Below, piece after piece: positions 1 to 8,925 of a DNA stretch of 64,000 nucleotides. Position 1 is the first letter of the stretch, and each line of letters opens with the position of its first letter. Origin of the DNA: JBKCUI01 sp052161625 (GTDB lineage: Bacteria > Planctomycetota > Planctomycetia > Pirellulales > Pirellulaceae); assembly GCA_052161625.1 (NCBI GenBank), contig CP197412.1; one strand, written 5' to 3'. The notes beneath the pieces were generated by a model. It was not told where the DNA came from and ran no database searches. It worked only from the letters and a program-made list of their open reading frames with translations. The translations under genes were made by a program, and so were the position numbers.

Positions 1-399
1 GACTGCATTCATCTCAGCCATGTTTTAGAGCATCTCCGCGAGCCCAAGCTCCGTATTCAACAACTCATCGATGCGTTAAAGCCTGGCGGCGTTCTCGTGG
101 TCGAAGTTCCCTACGAGTTCGGCGATCTGTTTGATCGAATCCGCGAGCTCTTTCTTCGCCAACCAAGACCGTCCAACTCCGTCCCATCGACCCATCTCCA
201 CTTCTTCTCGCTCGCAACCTTGACTCGATTGCTCCAGGGTATGGGGTTGACGATCGAACAATCCGCAACCCCGCGTCGAAATCAATCCTTGGACAGCCGA
301 TTGCCTTGTGGCAAGTGGATCAAATCGTCCGTTTACTACTGGGAATCTCGCCTGCACTTGGGACCTTTGATCGAAGTCTACGCTCGCAAGCCTCGTTGA
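1..399 (+). CDS. Class I SAM-dependent methyltransferase, C-terminal part (cut by window edge)
   Basis: The reading frame is open from base 1 and stops at 397-399, so the N-terminus and the SAM-binding motif I lie outside the window. What remains starts with HVLEHL, the usual strand-4/post-motif region of Methyltransf_11/23 proteins, followed by the LKPGG-VLVVEVP strand-5 signature and a C-terminal part with HLHFFS, where family members carry a substrate-side subdomain. Substrate cannot be told. It lies 2 bases upstream of the YmdB-like gene, so the two are probably co-transcribed. Confidence 0.8.
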   Translation, partial: DCIHLSHVLEHLREPKLRIQQLIDALKPGGVLVVEVPYEFGDLFDRIRELFLRQPRPSNSVPSTHLHFFSLATLTRLLQGMGLTIEQSATPRRNQSLDSRLPCGKWIKSSVYYWESRLHLGPLIEVYARKPR

Positions 400-401
400 A
401 T

Positions 402-1244
402 ATGAACTTGAAACTACCGCAACTCCCCGCCAAACCAGCGAACCATCATCGTTTGATCCTCGTCGGAGACATCGTTGGGAAACCAGGTGTCTCCATCGTA
501 TGCCAAGCGATTCCGTGGCTTCGGAGCTTTGGTCAAATCGATACGATCGTCGCGAATGCTGAAAACGCCGCCGATGGGGCTGGCCTGACCGTCAATCAGT
601 ACAAGAAATTGGTGGAGGCCGGTGTTGATGCCATCACTTTGGGAGATCACATCTACAAAAAGCGTGAGATTGCGACCGTTCTCACCACCGCTGGCAATAT
701 CGTCAAACCGGCAAATTTCCCCCCCGGCGCTCCGGGGCAGGAGTTCTGCACGATTCAGACCACGCTCGGCTTTTCGATTGGCATCGTCAGTTTATTGGGT
801 CGCGTCTTCATGCGTCCCGTCGATTGTCCGTTCTTGGCGGTCGATCGTGTCTTGCAACGGATGCCAGAGGATTGCAGGGTTCGCCTCGTCGACTTTCATG
901 GAGAGGCGACCAGCGACAAGCAGACCATGGCTCGGTATCTAGACGGGCGTGTGACCGCCATCCTAGGGACCCACACACACGTCCCTACCGCCGACGAGTG
1001 CGTCCTGCCGGGCGGAACCGCGTTCCAGTGCGATGTCGGCATGACGGGGCCTTACGAAAGCATCCTGGGGCGTTCCATCACACCTGTTCTGAATACGACC
1101 CTTACCTTCGATCCCAACTCCTTCCATGTGGCAACGGAGGATGTACGGCTCTCAGGAACATGGGTCGATTGCGATCCTTCGACGGGGAAAGCGATCGCGA
1201 TCGGTCGACTCGTTTTGCGTCCATCGGATTTGGAAGGCTCTTAG
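402..1244 (+). CDS. YmdB-family metallophosphoesterase (TIGR00282)
   Basis: A 280-residue member of the YmdB family, dinuclear-metal phosphodiesterases that act on 2',3'-cyclic nucleotides in Bacillus. I chose the ATG at 402 because it puts the first metal motif GDIVGKPG (D23) near the N-terminus as in the family; an upstream in-frame ATG at 306 would overlap the previous gene by about 90 bases. Other visible family motifs are ANAENAADG (E54, N55), DFHGEATSDK and GTHTHVPTAD (paired metal-ligand histidines). The usual GNH motif is GDH here (D82-H83), a conservative metal-ligand change. Biological role in this organism is not known. Confidence 0.9.
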   Translation: MNLKLPQLPAKPANHHRLILVGDIVGKPGVSIVCQAIPWLRSFGQIDTIVANAENAADGAGLTVNQYKKLVEAGVDAITLGDHIYKKREIATVLTTAGNIVKPANFPPGAPGQEFCTIQTTLGFSIGIVSLLGRVFMRPVDCPFLAVDRVLQRMPEDCRVRLVDFHGEATSDKQTMARYLDGRVTAILGTHTHVPTADECVLPGGTAFQCDVGMTGPYESILGRSITPVLNTTLTFDPNSFHVATEDVRLSGTWVDCDPSTGKAIAIGRLVLRPSDLEGS

Positions 1245-1474
1245 GTCTATCTATATAGATTTAAACATATGTTGTATTAGTAGTAGGGGACGAGGATTTG
1301 TACACAACCATCGATTTTCACCACCAACGCTTGGAAAAGGCTTGGTGGGATCCAGACGGAGGTGTGTGGATAACCTGTCGGTGGAGCGAATGAAAATGAA
1401 GGAAGAGACGTTGATGAAACCGTGAGCTTTGAACATCGAAATTCGCGGTGTTGGTACTTGGAAACACGAGAGAC

Positions 1475-2170
1475 ATGGGGAAACAGGCAATCGACAACTT
1501 ATCCACGAAAATAGAGGCGATCGCATTCGACATGGATGGATTGTTGCTCAACACGGAGGATTTGTATGGTGAAGTGGGGGAGATCCTCATGGGGCGAAGG
1601 GGAAGAGCATATCGCGAAGAGGTCCGTCAGCGGATGATTGGTCTTCCAGCCCCCCAAGCCTTTGGCGTGTTGATTGCGGCCGAAGGATTGCAGGAGACTT
1701 GGCAGGCTTTGCAGCGCGAGACGGATGAGATCTTCGAAGAGCTTTTGCCGACGCGGTTGGCATTGATGCCCGGTTTGGAGGAATTGCTCGATCATGTCGA
1801 GAGTCAAAGTCTTCCAAGGTGCGTAGCGACCAGTTCCACGCGAAGTTTTGCGACAAAGGCGTTGACGCAAGTCGGTATTTTCGATCGATTTGATTTTGTG
1901 TTGACGGCAGCCGATGTCCCGAGAGGCAAACCCCACCCGGACATCTATGAGGAGGCGGCTAGACGGATGGGTGTCGACGCGGGATCGATGTTGGTATTGG
2001 AGGATAGTCCCACCGGGACGCGAGCCGGGGTATCCGCGGGTGCTTACGTGGTATCGGTACCCAACGCGCATACCCAACACGGCCCATTTGACGGCGCCCG
2101 ATGGGTTGCCGATACGTTGCGAGATGCACGAATACGAAAATTGTTTGAGAGAAGGATACTGGAAGCGTGA
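1475..2170 (+). CDS. HAD-superfamily phosphatase, beta-phosphoglucomutase-like
   Basis: A 231-residue HAD subfamily IA hydrolase. Motif I is DMDGLLLNTE (nucleophile D19, acid/base D21 in this numbering), the alpha-helical cap follows, then GKPHPDIY with the motif III lysine and VLEDSPTG with the motif IV acidic residues. The family dephosphorylates small phospho-metabolites such as sugar phosphates, or interconverts them; the substrate cannot be read from sequence. I prefer the ATG at 1475, which has a GAGAG stretch just upstream, over a GTG at 1448. The stop codon overlaps the mnmA start (TGATG), so translation of the pair is probably coupled. Confidence 0.88.
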   Translation: MGKQAIDNLSTKIEAIAFDMDGLLLNTEDLYGEVGEILMGRRGRAYREEVRQRMIGLPAPQAFGVLIAAEGLQETWQALQRETDEIFEELLPTRLALMPGLEELLDHVESQSLPRCVATSSTRSFATKALTQVGIFDRFDFVLTAADVPRGKPHPDIYEEAARRMGVDAGSMLVLEDSPTGTRAGVSAGAYVVSVPNAHTQHGPFDGARWVADTLRDARIRKLFERRILEA

Positions 2171-3306
2171 TGAATGCGAAGCGAGTAGTCTTGGCCATGA
2201 GCGGAGGGGTCGACTCGAGTGTCGCTGCGAGTTTGCTTTTAGAGCAAGGCTTCGAAGTGATCGGCGTATTCATGCGACACGGTGAAAAGTCGAGCGAGGC
2301 ATGCGAGTTGGACGCAGGAAAGCCCAACCCGCTGTTGCCGATCTTGCAGGGGAGGTTGGACCACAAGCAAGGGTGCTGTTCGGCGAGCGACGCGGCCGAT
2401 GCGAGACGCGTGGCGGATCGCCTGGGGATCCCCTTTTACGCCCTGGATTTGGAAGAGGATTTCAAACGGATTGTCGATTACTTCATCGATGAATATCAAC
2501 ATGGGAGGACCCCGAACCCGTGCGTGCAATGCAACAACTGGATCAAGTTCGGACGGCTGTTCGATTACGCCGATGCAGCCGAAGCCCACTACGTGGCCAC
2601 AGGGCATTATGCCAGGATGGTGCAGGGAGAAACAGGTGAGTGGGAATTGCACCGCGGATTGGACAACGACAAAGACCAGGCCTACGTGCTGACCGGGATT
2701 CCCAAAGAGAACTTGTCACGCATGCTCTTGCCCGTCGGGATTTATCACAAGCCGGAAATACGAGAAATGGCTGGCAAGGTGGGTTTACGAGTTGCCGACA
2801 AAAAAGATAGTCAAGAGATTTGCTTTGTGACAAGCGGCCAGCATGCGCAGTTCATTCGAGACAAGACAGGAGTTTCCGAGCCGGGAGAGATTGTCACCGA
2901 AGATGGACGCGTCGTCGGGACGCATGCGGGCATTGAGGGCTTTACCATCGGGCAGAGAAAGGGGATCGGCGTCGCGATGGGATCCCCATACTTTGTGACT
3001 TCGATCGATGCGGAGAAGCGACAAGTGGTGATCGGACCGCATGAGTCGTTGGGAAGGACATCGTTGATAGCGATCGATAGCAACTGGTTGACGGAAGATC
3101 TTCCCTGGGCGATTCCGTTCGAGGCTGAGGTGCAGATTCGATACAACTCCGAACCGCAACCAGCCATGGTCCAGCGACATAGCGATGGGAGTTTTGACGT
3201 ACGGTTTCACGATCCAACCTTTGGAGTCTCACCGGGGCAACTCGCAGCGGTCTTTCGAGGTAGCCGAGCGCTCGGCTGCGGTTGGATTCAATCGACACAT
3301 CGGTGA
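2170..3306 (+). CDS. mnmA: tRNA-specific 2-thiouridylase MnmA
   Basis: A 378-residue enzyme that thiolates U34 of glutamate, glutamine and lysine tRNAs, taking persulfide sulfur and activating the tRNA with ATP. The PP-loop SGGVDSS is at residues 11-17; the two catalytic cysteines are C118 (NPCVQCN) and C218 (SQEICFV); the central GQRKGIG and C-terminal beta-barrel are present. A cysteine-containing insertion of about 30 residues (roughly 38-71, ending GCCS) follows the PP-loop strand and makes the protein slightly longer than the Escherichia coli form. Start ATG 2170 shares one base with the upstream stop. The next gene is convergent. Confidence 0.96.
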   Translation: MNAKRVVLAMSGGVDSSVAASLLLEQGFEVIGVFMRHGEKSSEACELDAGKPNPLLPILQGRLDHKQGCCSASDAADARRVADRLGIPFYALDLEEDFKRIVDYFIDEYQHGRTPNPCVQCNNWIKFGRLFDYADAAEAHYVATGHYARMVQGETGEWELHRGLDNDKDQAYVLTGIPKENLSRMLLPVGIYHKPEIREMAGKVGLRVADKKDSQEICFVTSGQHAQFIRDKTGVSEPGEIVTEDGRVVGTHAGIEGFTIGQRKGIGVAMGSPYFVTSIDAEKRQVVIGPHESLGRTSLIAIDSNWLTEDLPWAIPFEAEVQIRYNSEPQPAMVQRHSDGSFDVRFHDPTFGVSPGQLAAVFRGSRALGCGWIQSTHR

Positions 3307-3515
3307 ACCGCGAAGGGTTACTCGAGAATGGGTGGATAGGCAACGCGCTGGCCTAGCTCGCCTGAAGAGCAACTTCCGGAGGGTGGCTGGCAGATGTAGC
3401 CTAGGGGAGGATTACCGCTGATAAGCACCCACACGGACCCATTGCATTCAAAAACGCATTCGTAAGACAAAGATAAATCGCTGTCGTTGTTTACGTTTTG
3501 GCTCATGAAAAGTTC

Positions 3516-6500
3516 TTAGTCCGTTTGGAGTGGAGGGAGAGTCAGCGTTCGCACAATGCGAAATGCAGTCTCTACCAGAATTCTGTTCGTTGTGAATGAG
3601 TTGAGATGATCAGGCACAGGGCCCTTTCGGGTGGAGTGATATCCACCCTTGGCGTACAAAAGGACTTCGAACCTCTTGGCTTCCTCTTCGTTGGGATAGG
3701 CCCTGTGTTCGATACTGGTCGTTCCGACAAGTTCACGAGGACTCAGCCTAGCGTTCATCACCCACCCCGTTGGCGTAAAATGTTTCAAAATGTTAGCTGA
3801 GTCCGCGAGCCATTCCTCGTAGCCGCCATACCAGGATTCACAGATGGTGCTGCTTCGGGCCAAGCATTCCCATTCCGACAATGTCGGCAAGCGGTACTCG
3901 GTAGCCGGGTCGTCGATCCCTTCTAACGCGCTCAATCGCTGGCAGAATTGTTTCATATCATCGAATTTGGCCGACAGATAAGGCTCCTGCGCGGTACCTT
4001 CGTCGAAGCGGATTCCAATATCGGGACGAACATTCGAATAGAGTTGATTGGAGATTGCCTCCGTGCTGAACGCCATCGTGTGGTCTAAGACTTTGAGGGT
4101 CAAAGGATCGTCGTGGGAATAGAGCTTTTCCAACGAACATCCGTACCAAAAGACACGAGGGGCGCGAATGATCGCCATGCGTAAGCCATGTTCGGTGTGG
4201 TACCAGTTCCTCGATTCGACGATTTCCTCGAGCCCAGGTGTTTGATCGAGCCAATCGACTTTGGATCGATACCCCCACCGAATCAAGATCTCGCGGCTCA
4301 ATTCGTGCGCACCGGCTGAGGGGTGATGACCGTAGATGTCTGCCAATTGAGCGACGAGCAGCTCGAAGGTATCGGTATCGATATCTTGTTTCGGGGTGTA
4401 CGCCATGCAGGTAAGCATGGCGGTTGAGTGCCAATCATCGTCTGCATTTCGATATCGGTCGATAATCGTTTCGAGTTCGATACCCGAATAGGGAAACGAA
4501 CATAGGAAATAGGTGCGAGGGCGTATGTCGTTGCAGAATCCAAGGACTTCATCGACCCATTCCCAGTCGTTGAGAATACATGCTGCCAAGGAAAGCCTGC
4601 CACACCATTTTGGATTCAGTTCTTCTGGAAGTGCTTCGGCACGCGGCAATGCAGCTCGAAACGGTTCCATCTCCTTTTGGATCGGTGCATCGAATCGTTC
4701 AGGATGGTTTCTTATCGCATCGAACACGTCGAGCAGTTCGCTTGTCGCGACGGATTGAAGCAAACGAAGGATCCGTGCTTCGTATTGACTCGATTGGTGC
4801 CAAAGGGAGAGGAGTCGAATTAACCGAGCGCGATGGGTTCCACTCGAGCTTTCCGAGAGGCTTTCAAAGAGGGTATCGGCAAGGCGTGGGTCGGCTCGTT
4901 CCAGCAGAAAAATCCAGTCGTTTTCGCTTCCCCGCGTCAACGCTTGGTGAAAATTCTTCGAGGCGAAGTTCGAAAGGTCGACGGAGTTCGATTTAGATTC
5001 GTCTGAGGATAGGAGCGACTGCAGCAACTGGACCTTCCAAGGCTCAGTCGGGGTGGAAGGAGACGATGTTAGGAACGGTTCGAGCTGCTGTTTCGCAAAG
5101 GATGGGCTGCTCGCGTAGGCTTGGTACCAAGACTTCAAGTGTTTCGGGTCCGAGGACACAAACCAATCGCGAAGTGACGATTCTATCATCGGCAAGGCCT
5201 TGCCGGACAAACCCGTTTCGGCGTTCGAGAGATTGGCTAGAGGTTGAATACCGCTACCCTTCTTATTTTGTGTCCAGGAGACGATCCAGTACGCGATACC
5301 GAATACGAGGGCCAGGGATAGGGTTGCGATGGAAATCTGGACCAGGCCCTGTCGACCGCGATGGATCTGAACCTGCGAAGGATTGAAGGGGATGGATGGA
5401 ACCAGAGAGATCGGTTCCCCCATCAACCAAGCGGAGAGGTCGTGAGACAATTCGTCTACCGACCGATAGCGATCGGCTGGATTTCTCGCCAAGCAGCGCG
5501 CGATGATGGTTTCGAGCGGGGGTGGAAGATCGGGACGAATCGACCTCGCACAAGGAGCTTGTTGGTCTCGAATCAACGACGTGACCGTGATGGGATCCCC
5601 ATCGAATGGCAGCTTCCCGGTCAGTCTTTCGAAGAGCATGACACCGATGCTGAAGATGTCAGACCGAGCATCGACCTGGGAGGATATCCCAGAGGCTTGC
5701 TCTGGGCTCATGTAATGAGGAGTACCGATCCACTGACCATCGAGGGTTGCCGAGGTCGTGGAATGAAACGATTTGGCGACGCCGAAATCGAGAATGCGAA
5801 CCTTGTACTCGTTCGAGTCGAAGGGATTCAGCGACGGGGCGGCCTCGTCCGATGGGGTTCCATCGTCGGAAGCGAGGAGGTCAGGTTCGAGGCTTCGGGC
5901 TTCGACCATGACGTTGGAAGGCTTGAGATCGCGGTGGATGACACCGGCTTGGTGGGCCGCGCGAACACCTTGGAGCAATTCCAGAAAGAGTCGCACGACG
6001 GATGCATCGTCGGGCAACACGTCGGAAGGGAGCTCGGAAAGCAGTCTTCCGCGAACCAATTCCGAAACGAGGTAAGGAATCCCTTGCCATTCCCCCACGT
6101 CAAAGATTCTTACGATATTGGGGTGGGATACCAAACTAGCCTTTGCCGCCTCGCGAGCATACGAGACGGCGATGACGCGTTGGGAGTATCCCCCGGGCGT
6201 GTGGAGGAAGTCGATCGGGAGCTTGAGGGCTACCCGGCGGCGGATGGCGACGTCTTCCGCCTCGAAGACAAACCCGTGACTTCCTTTCCCCAATAATCGT
6301 AGAACCAAATAGCGATCAAAATGAGGAGGGAGGCGGGATGCGTCACCAGCAGCCTCATCGGGATTTTGATCGCGTTGTCGAGCGGACTCTGCAGTCCGAT
6401 CACCTTCTTTGTCCGTCCAAGTCTCATCCGGGGCTGACGGATAAGGGGCGTTCGAACGTACGGTTTCTCGGAGTTCCCCGGGCTCGGGAGGGACCTCCGA

Positions 6501-6737
6501 TGGGCGATCGATGCGTTCGGCCTGATCCAACCACTCCTGCTCGATCAGGATCAGCTCGCGAAGTATCCTCATCGAATACTCGGGGGATCCCAGCGAGGCG
6601 AAATCCTGAGGATGGGGTCGTGACCCCGATCGTAAGTCCGCCTCGAAAGCATCGCAGATCCGCTCGCGCTGCTCGAGGAAATCGAGAGCACGAAGGTCTG
6701 AGATGGAGCAACCCAATCGGTGCAGTGTGGAGTTCAT
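3516..6737 (-). CDS. Membrane Ser/Thr protein kinase with degenerate SUMF1-like C-terminus
   Basis: A 1073-residue Hanks-type kinase. I chose the ATG at 6737 because AAAGGA sits six bases upstream; further in-frame ATGs lie at 6740 and 6758. Kinase motifs: glycine loop GKGSHG (150-155), K172 (VALK), HRD (268-270), DFG (317-319), GTPHYMSPEQAS. One membrane segment lies near residues 470-490, after which about 580 residues form an extracytoplasmic region. Near its end YRLPTLSEWECLAR resembles the YRLPTEAEWEYA signature of formylglycine-generating-enzyme (SUMF1) domains, but the rest of that fold is poorly preserved, so catalysis is doubtful and ligand sensing more likely (inference). It is divergent from an ECF sigma factor, a common planctomycete pairing. 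Confidence 0.9.
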   Translation of the reverse strand: MNSTLHRLGCSISDLRALDFLEQRERICDAFEADLRSGSRPHPQDFASLGSPEYSMRILRELILIEQEWLDQAERIDRPSEVPPEPGELRETVRSNAPYPSAPDETWTDKEGDRTAESARQRDQNPDEAAGDASRLPPHFDRYLVLRLLGKGSHGFVFEAEDVAIRRRVALKLPIDFLHTPGGYSQRVIAVSYAREAAKASLVSHPNIVRIFDVGEWQGIPYLVSELVRGRLLSELPSDVLPDDASVVRLFLELLQGVRAAHQAGVIHRDLKPSNVMVEARSLEPDLLASDDGTPSDEAAPSLNPFDSNEYKVRILDFGVAKSFHSTTSATLDGQWIGTPHYMSPEQASGISSQVDARSDIFSIGVMLFERLTGKLPFDGDPITVTSLIRDQQAPCARSIRPDLPPPLETIIARCLARNPADRYRSVDELSHDLSAWLMGEPISLVPSIPFNPSQVQIHRGRQGLVQISIATLSLALVFGIAYWIVSWTQNKKGSGIQPLANLSNAETGLSGKALPMIESSLRDWFVSSDPKHLKSWYQAYASSPSFAKQQLEPFLTSSPSTPTEPWKVQLLQSLLSSDESKSNSVDLSNFASKNFHQALTRGSENDWIFLLERADPRLADTLFESLSESSSGTHRARLIRLLSLWHQSSQYEARILRLLQSVATSELLDVFDAIRNHPERFDAPIQKEMEPFRAALPRAEALPEELNPKWCGRLSLAACILNDWEWVDEVLGFCNDIRPRTYFLCSFPYSGIELETIIDRYRNADDDWHSTAMLTCMAYTPKQDIDTDTFELLVAQLADIYGHHPSAGAHELSREILIRWGYRSKVDWLDQTPGLEEIVESRNWYHTEHGLRMAIIRAPRVFWYGCSLEKLYSHDDPLTLKVLDHTMAFSTEAISNQLYSNVRPDIGIRFDEGTAQEPYLSAKFDDMKQFCQRLSALEGIDDPATEYRLPTLSEWECLARSSTICESWYGGYEEWLADSANILKHFTPTGWVMNARLSPRELVGTTSIEHRAYPNEEEAKRFEVLLYAKGGYHSTRKGPVPDHLNSFTTNRILVETAFRIVRTLTLPPLQTD

Positions 6738-7144
6738 CATTAGTCCTTTGAACGACATCTCGCACCGGAGAATAGAGACGAAAAAAGGGTGTTGCAACCA
6801 TAAAAACCCAAGAAATCCTATATTCCGACCAGGCTTATCTTTTCTGAAAAAGAACCGAGTTTTGTGTCGAAATACAAGGGTTTCTTACGGTTTGAAGGCT
6901 GGGGCTAAAGTTCGCTTCTTCAATGGGCTCGGTGAACGGGCTCGGTGAACGGGCTCGGTGAACGGGAGGGTTTCTAACGCTCGACGAGGATTGCGGCAAA
7001 GGGCATGCAGGGCAGCCCAGTCGTATTGAAACGTCGCCAGCATCCAACTAAACTTCGAGCCCGCTGCCCAACCCACTTATTCTAATTGGAATGCCATTGG
7101 TATGGCATCTACTACACTCGACGCGTTTGATAGAAATCTCTCGT
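6738..7144. other. Divergent intergenic region, kinase / ECF sigma
   Basis: About 400 bases between two divergent start codons, so it must hold promoters for both. I see no convincing coding sequence and cannot place a promoter with confidence. The middle carries a 13-bp tandem repeat, reported separately. Confidence 0.6.
6925..6966. repeat. 13-bp tandem repeat, 3.2 copies
   Basis: The unit GGGCTCGGTGAAC starts at 6925, 6938 and 6951 and is followed by a further GGG. The copies are identical, which suggests a recent slippage product or an array of protein-binding sites between the divergent kinase and sigma factor genes. Confidence 0.9.
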
Positions 7145-7774
7145 ATGAATCATTCCGAAGGCGGGCCAGGTTCCGTGACACGGTGGATTTCAGCGATGCG
7201 AATGGGGGATCCAGATGCAATCCGCAAGCTGGTCGAAAGATACTTTGGGCGGTTAAGAAAGCTTTCGGAAGCTCGCATCCGGAGAGGAAAACCGATCTAT
7301 GAAGATGGGGAAGACATCGCCATCCAAGTACTCACCTCGGTGTGCCAAAAAGTAGAGCAAGGCCATTTTCCCGATCTTCAGAATCGAAATGACCTATGGT
7401 ATTTGATGATCTTCATCACCCACCGCATGGTGATCGATCGATGGCGATCCAGGAAGAACCTCAGTCATCATGTCCCTTTCGCCGGGACTTTGGAGGATGC
7501 CCTCGAAACCATCGATCACGATCTGGATTCCTTTCTCTCGGAGGACTCCGAGTCCGATTTCCAGATCCTTGAGATCGTAGATTGCTGGCAAGGGATGATC
7601 CGCCAGATCAAAGACCCCATCGCCAAAGAGGTCGCCAAGCTCAAGCTCGATGGGCTCAGCAATCGGGAGATAGCCGACAAATTGGGAATCGTGCCGAGAA
7701 CGGTGGAGCGCAAGTCGGAACTCATCGAGCAGCGATGGTCCGCATTGTACGAATCTCTCGATCGAGACGAGTAG
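7145..7774 (+). CDS. ECF sigma factor, planctomycete Sigma70_ECF type
   Basis: A 209-residue sigma factor. Region 2 runs through the YFGRLRKLSEARI stretch to the WYLMIFITHRMVIDRWR stretch, and region 4 carries DGLSNREIADKLGIVPRTVERK, a clear helix-turn-helix. I prefer the ATG at 7145 (MNHSEGG) to an in-frame ATG at 7091 because the extra 18 residues lack family character; no good Shine-Dalgarno is visible for either. No anti-sigma gene is adjacent; the divergent membrane kinase is the likely partner (inference from the common kinase/ECF pairing in Planctomycetes). A DUF1559 gene follows. Confidence 0.88.
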   Translation: MNHSEGGPGSVTRWISAMRMGDPDAIRKLVERYFGRLRKLSEARIRRGKPIYEDGEDIAIQVLTSVCQKVEQGHFPDLQNRNDLWYLMIFITHRMVIDRWRSRKNLSHHVPFAGTLEDALETIDHDLDSFLSEDSESDFQILEIVDCWQGMIRQIKDPIAKEVAKLKLDGLSNREIADKLGIVPRTVERKSELIEQRWSALYESLDRDE

Positions 7775-7829
7775 TACCCGCTCCCAACCCGCTTGCATTC
7801 CCTGACCCAACCCCCATAATGCTCCAATA

Positions 7830-7847
7830 CTCAAACGTTCGTTTGAG
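7830..7847. promoter_or_regulatory. 18-bp perfect dyad upstream of DUF1559 gene
   Basis: CTCAAACG-TT-CGTTTGAG is a perfect inverted repeat about 30 bases before the chosen start codon. It could be a dimeric regulator operator or a 5'UTR hairpin; no known consensus is matched. Confidence 0.5.
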
Positions 7848-7875
7848 CATATGTTTGGAATCAAGGGGCATCGGT

Positions 7876-8925
7876 ATGCGGGCAAATCAAACGTGGCGAG
7901 GCTTTACGTTGGTCGAACTCCTCGTGGTCATCGCCATCATCGGGATCTTGGTCGGGCTTCTCCTACCAGCCGTTCAAGCCGCCCGCGAGGCAGCGCGACG
8001 CATGCAGTGCCAGAACAATCTGAAACAATTGAGCTTGGCCTCCCACAACCACGAAGCGGCGATGAAGGTTCTGCCAGCAGCTTATCGAGCGCAGTCGATC
8101 GGTGGGGCTCCCGGCTACTTCGATCTCTGGGGGACCCTGGCCCTCCTTACCCCCTACCTCGAACAATCCAACGTCTACAACGCAATCGACTTGCGACAGA
8201 CGATGTACCAACTCGTTCCACCCTATGGAATCCAATCCCCGCTGGCGGTGCAAACACGCGTTCCCAGCTTCGTTTGCCCTTCCGACAAAGGGGAAGCAGT
8301 ATGCCGGGACGCATATGGCATCGTCGGTGATTTGGCCCCAACCAACTACTCGTTCTGCATGGGAACCGGCACGACGAGGGGGCGTACCGGTTGGCTCGGC
8401 TCACCGTGGGACGCCGATGGAACATTCTACGCCCAGTCGCGGACTCGCATTACCGACATCTACGATGGCTCGAGCAACACCATCGCTGTCTCCGAAAGGA
8501 TCCTCGGCGAAGGTCCCGAATCGACCGTGCTGAGCAATCGATCGGAACTACGACCCCAAACCATGTACGTGAATCCAGGGGCCGAGACATCCGTCGCAAA
8601 CTGCCAGTCGAGCCTCCGAGTCAACTTCAATCAACGCCGCATGTATACCTGGGTAGCAGGAGAACCCCGTTGCACCAGCTACAACCACTACTTCGCCCCA
8701 AACGATCGAAACAACGCCGACTGCGTCGCCAATTTCACAGGGTCCGATCCTATCACCCGCAGCTCCGCTCATGGTCTTTCGACCGCTCGCAGTCGCCACA
8801 CCGGCGGCGTCAATGCTTCGTATTGCGATGGAAGTGTTCGGTTGGTCAGCGACTCGATCGAGCTGACTATCTGGCGCGCCCTGGCGACTCGCAGCGGTGG
8901 TGAGGTGATACAAAGTGACAACTAG
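7876..8925 (+). CDS. DUF1559 pseudopilin-like protein
   Basis: A 349-residue member of a family greatly expanded in Planctomycetes. The N-terminus RGFTLVELLVVIAIIGIL is a type IV prepilin/pseudopilin signal (cleavage after G, then E at +5), followed by LLLPAVQAAREAARRMQC and NNLKQLSLASHNHE, both family hallmarks. The C-terminus has the RHTGGVNASYCDGSVRLVSD motif of the H-X9-DG domain. I chose the ATG at 7876 since it sits ten residues before the prepilin motif; an ATG at 7819 is possible. The protein is expected to be exported and anchored by the N-terminal helix; its function is unknown. Its end overlaps the next gene by 11 bases. Confidence 0.93.
   Translation: MRANQTWRGFTLVELLVVIAIIGILVGLLLPAVQAAREAARRMQCQNNLKQLSLASHNHEAAMKVLPAAYRAQSIGGAPGYFDLWGTLALLTPYLEQSNVYNAIDLRQTMYQLVPPYGIQSPLAVQTRVPSFVCPSDKGEAVCRDAYGIVGDLAPTNYSFCMGTGTTRGRTGWLGSPWDADGTFYAQSRTRITDIYDGSSNTIAVSERILGEGPESTVLSNRSELRPQTMYVNPGAETSVANCQSSLRVNFNQRRMYTWVAGEPRCTSYNHYFAPNDRNNADCVANFTGSDPITRSSAHGLSTARSRHTGGVNASYCDGSVRLVSDSIELTIWRALATRSGGEVIQSDN

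Noticed and set aside
3307..3515. Structured RNA or riboswitch between mnmA and the kinase
   Set aside because: Some pairing possible, but no match to a known class, and the region lies between convergent 3' ends.
5361..6296. 311-residue plus-strand open frame
   Set aside because: Antisense to the kinase domain coding sequence; no family features.
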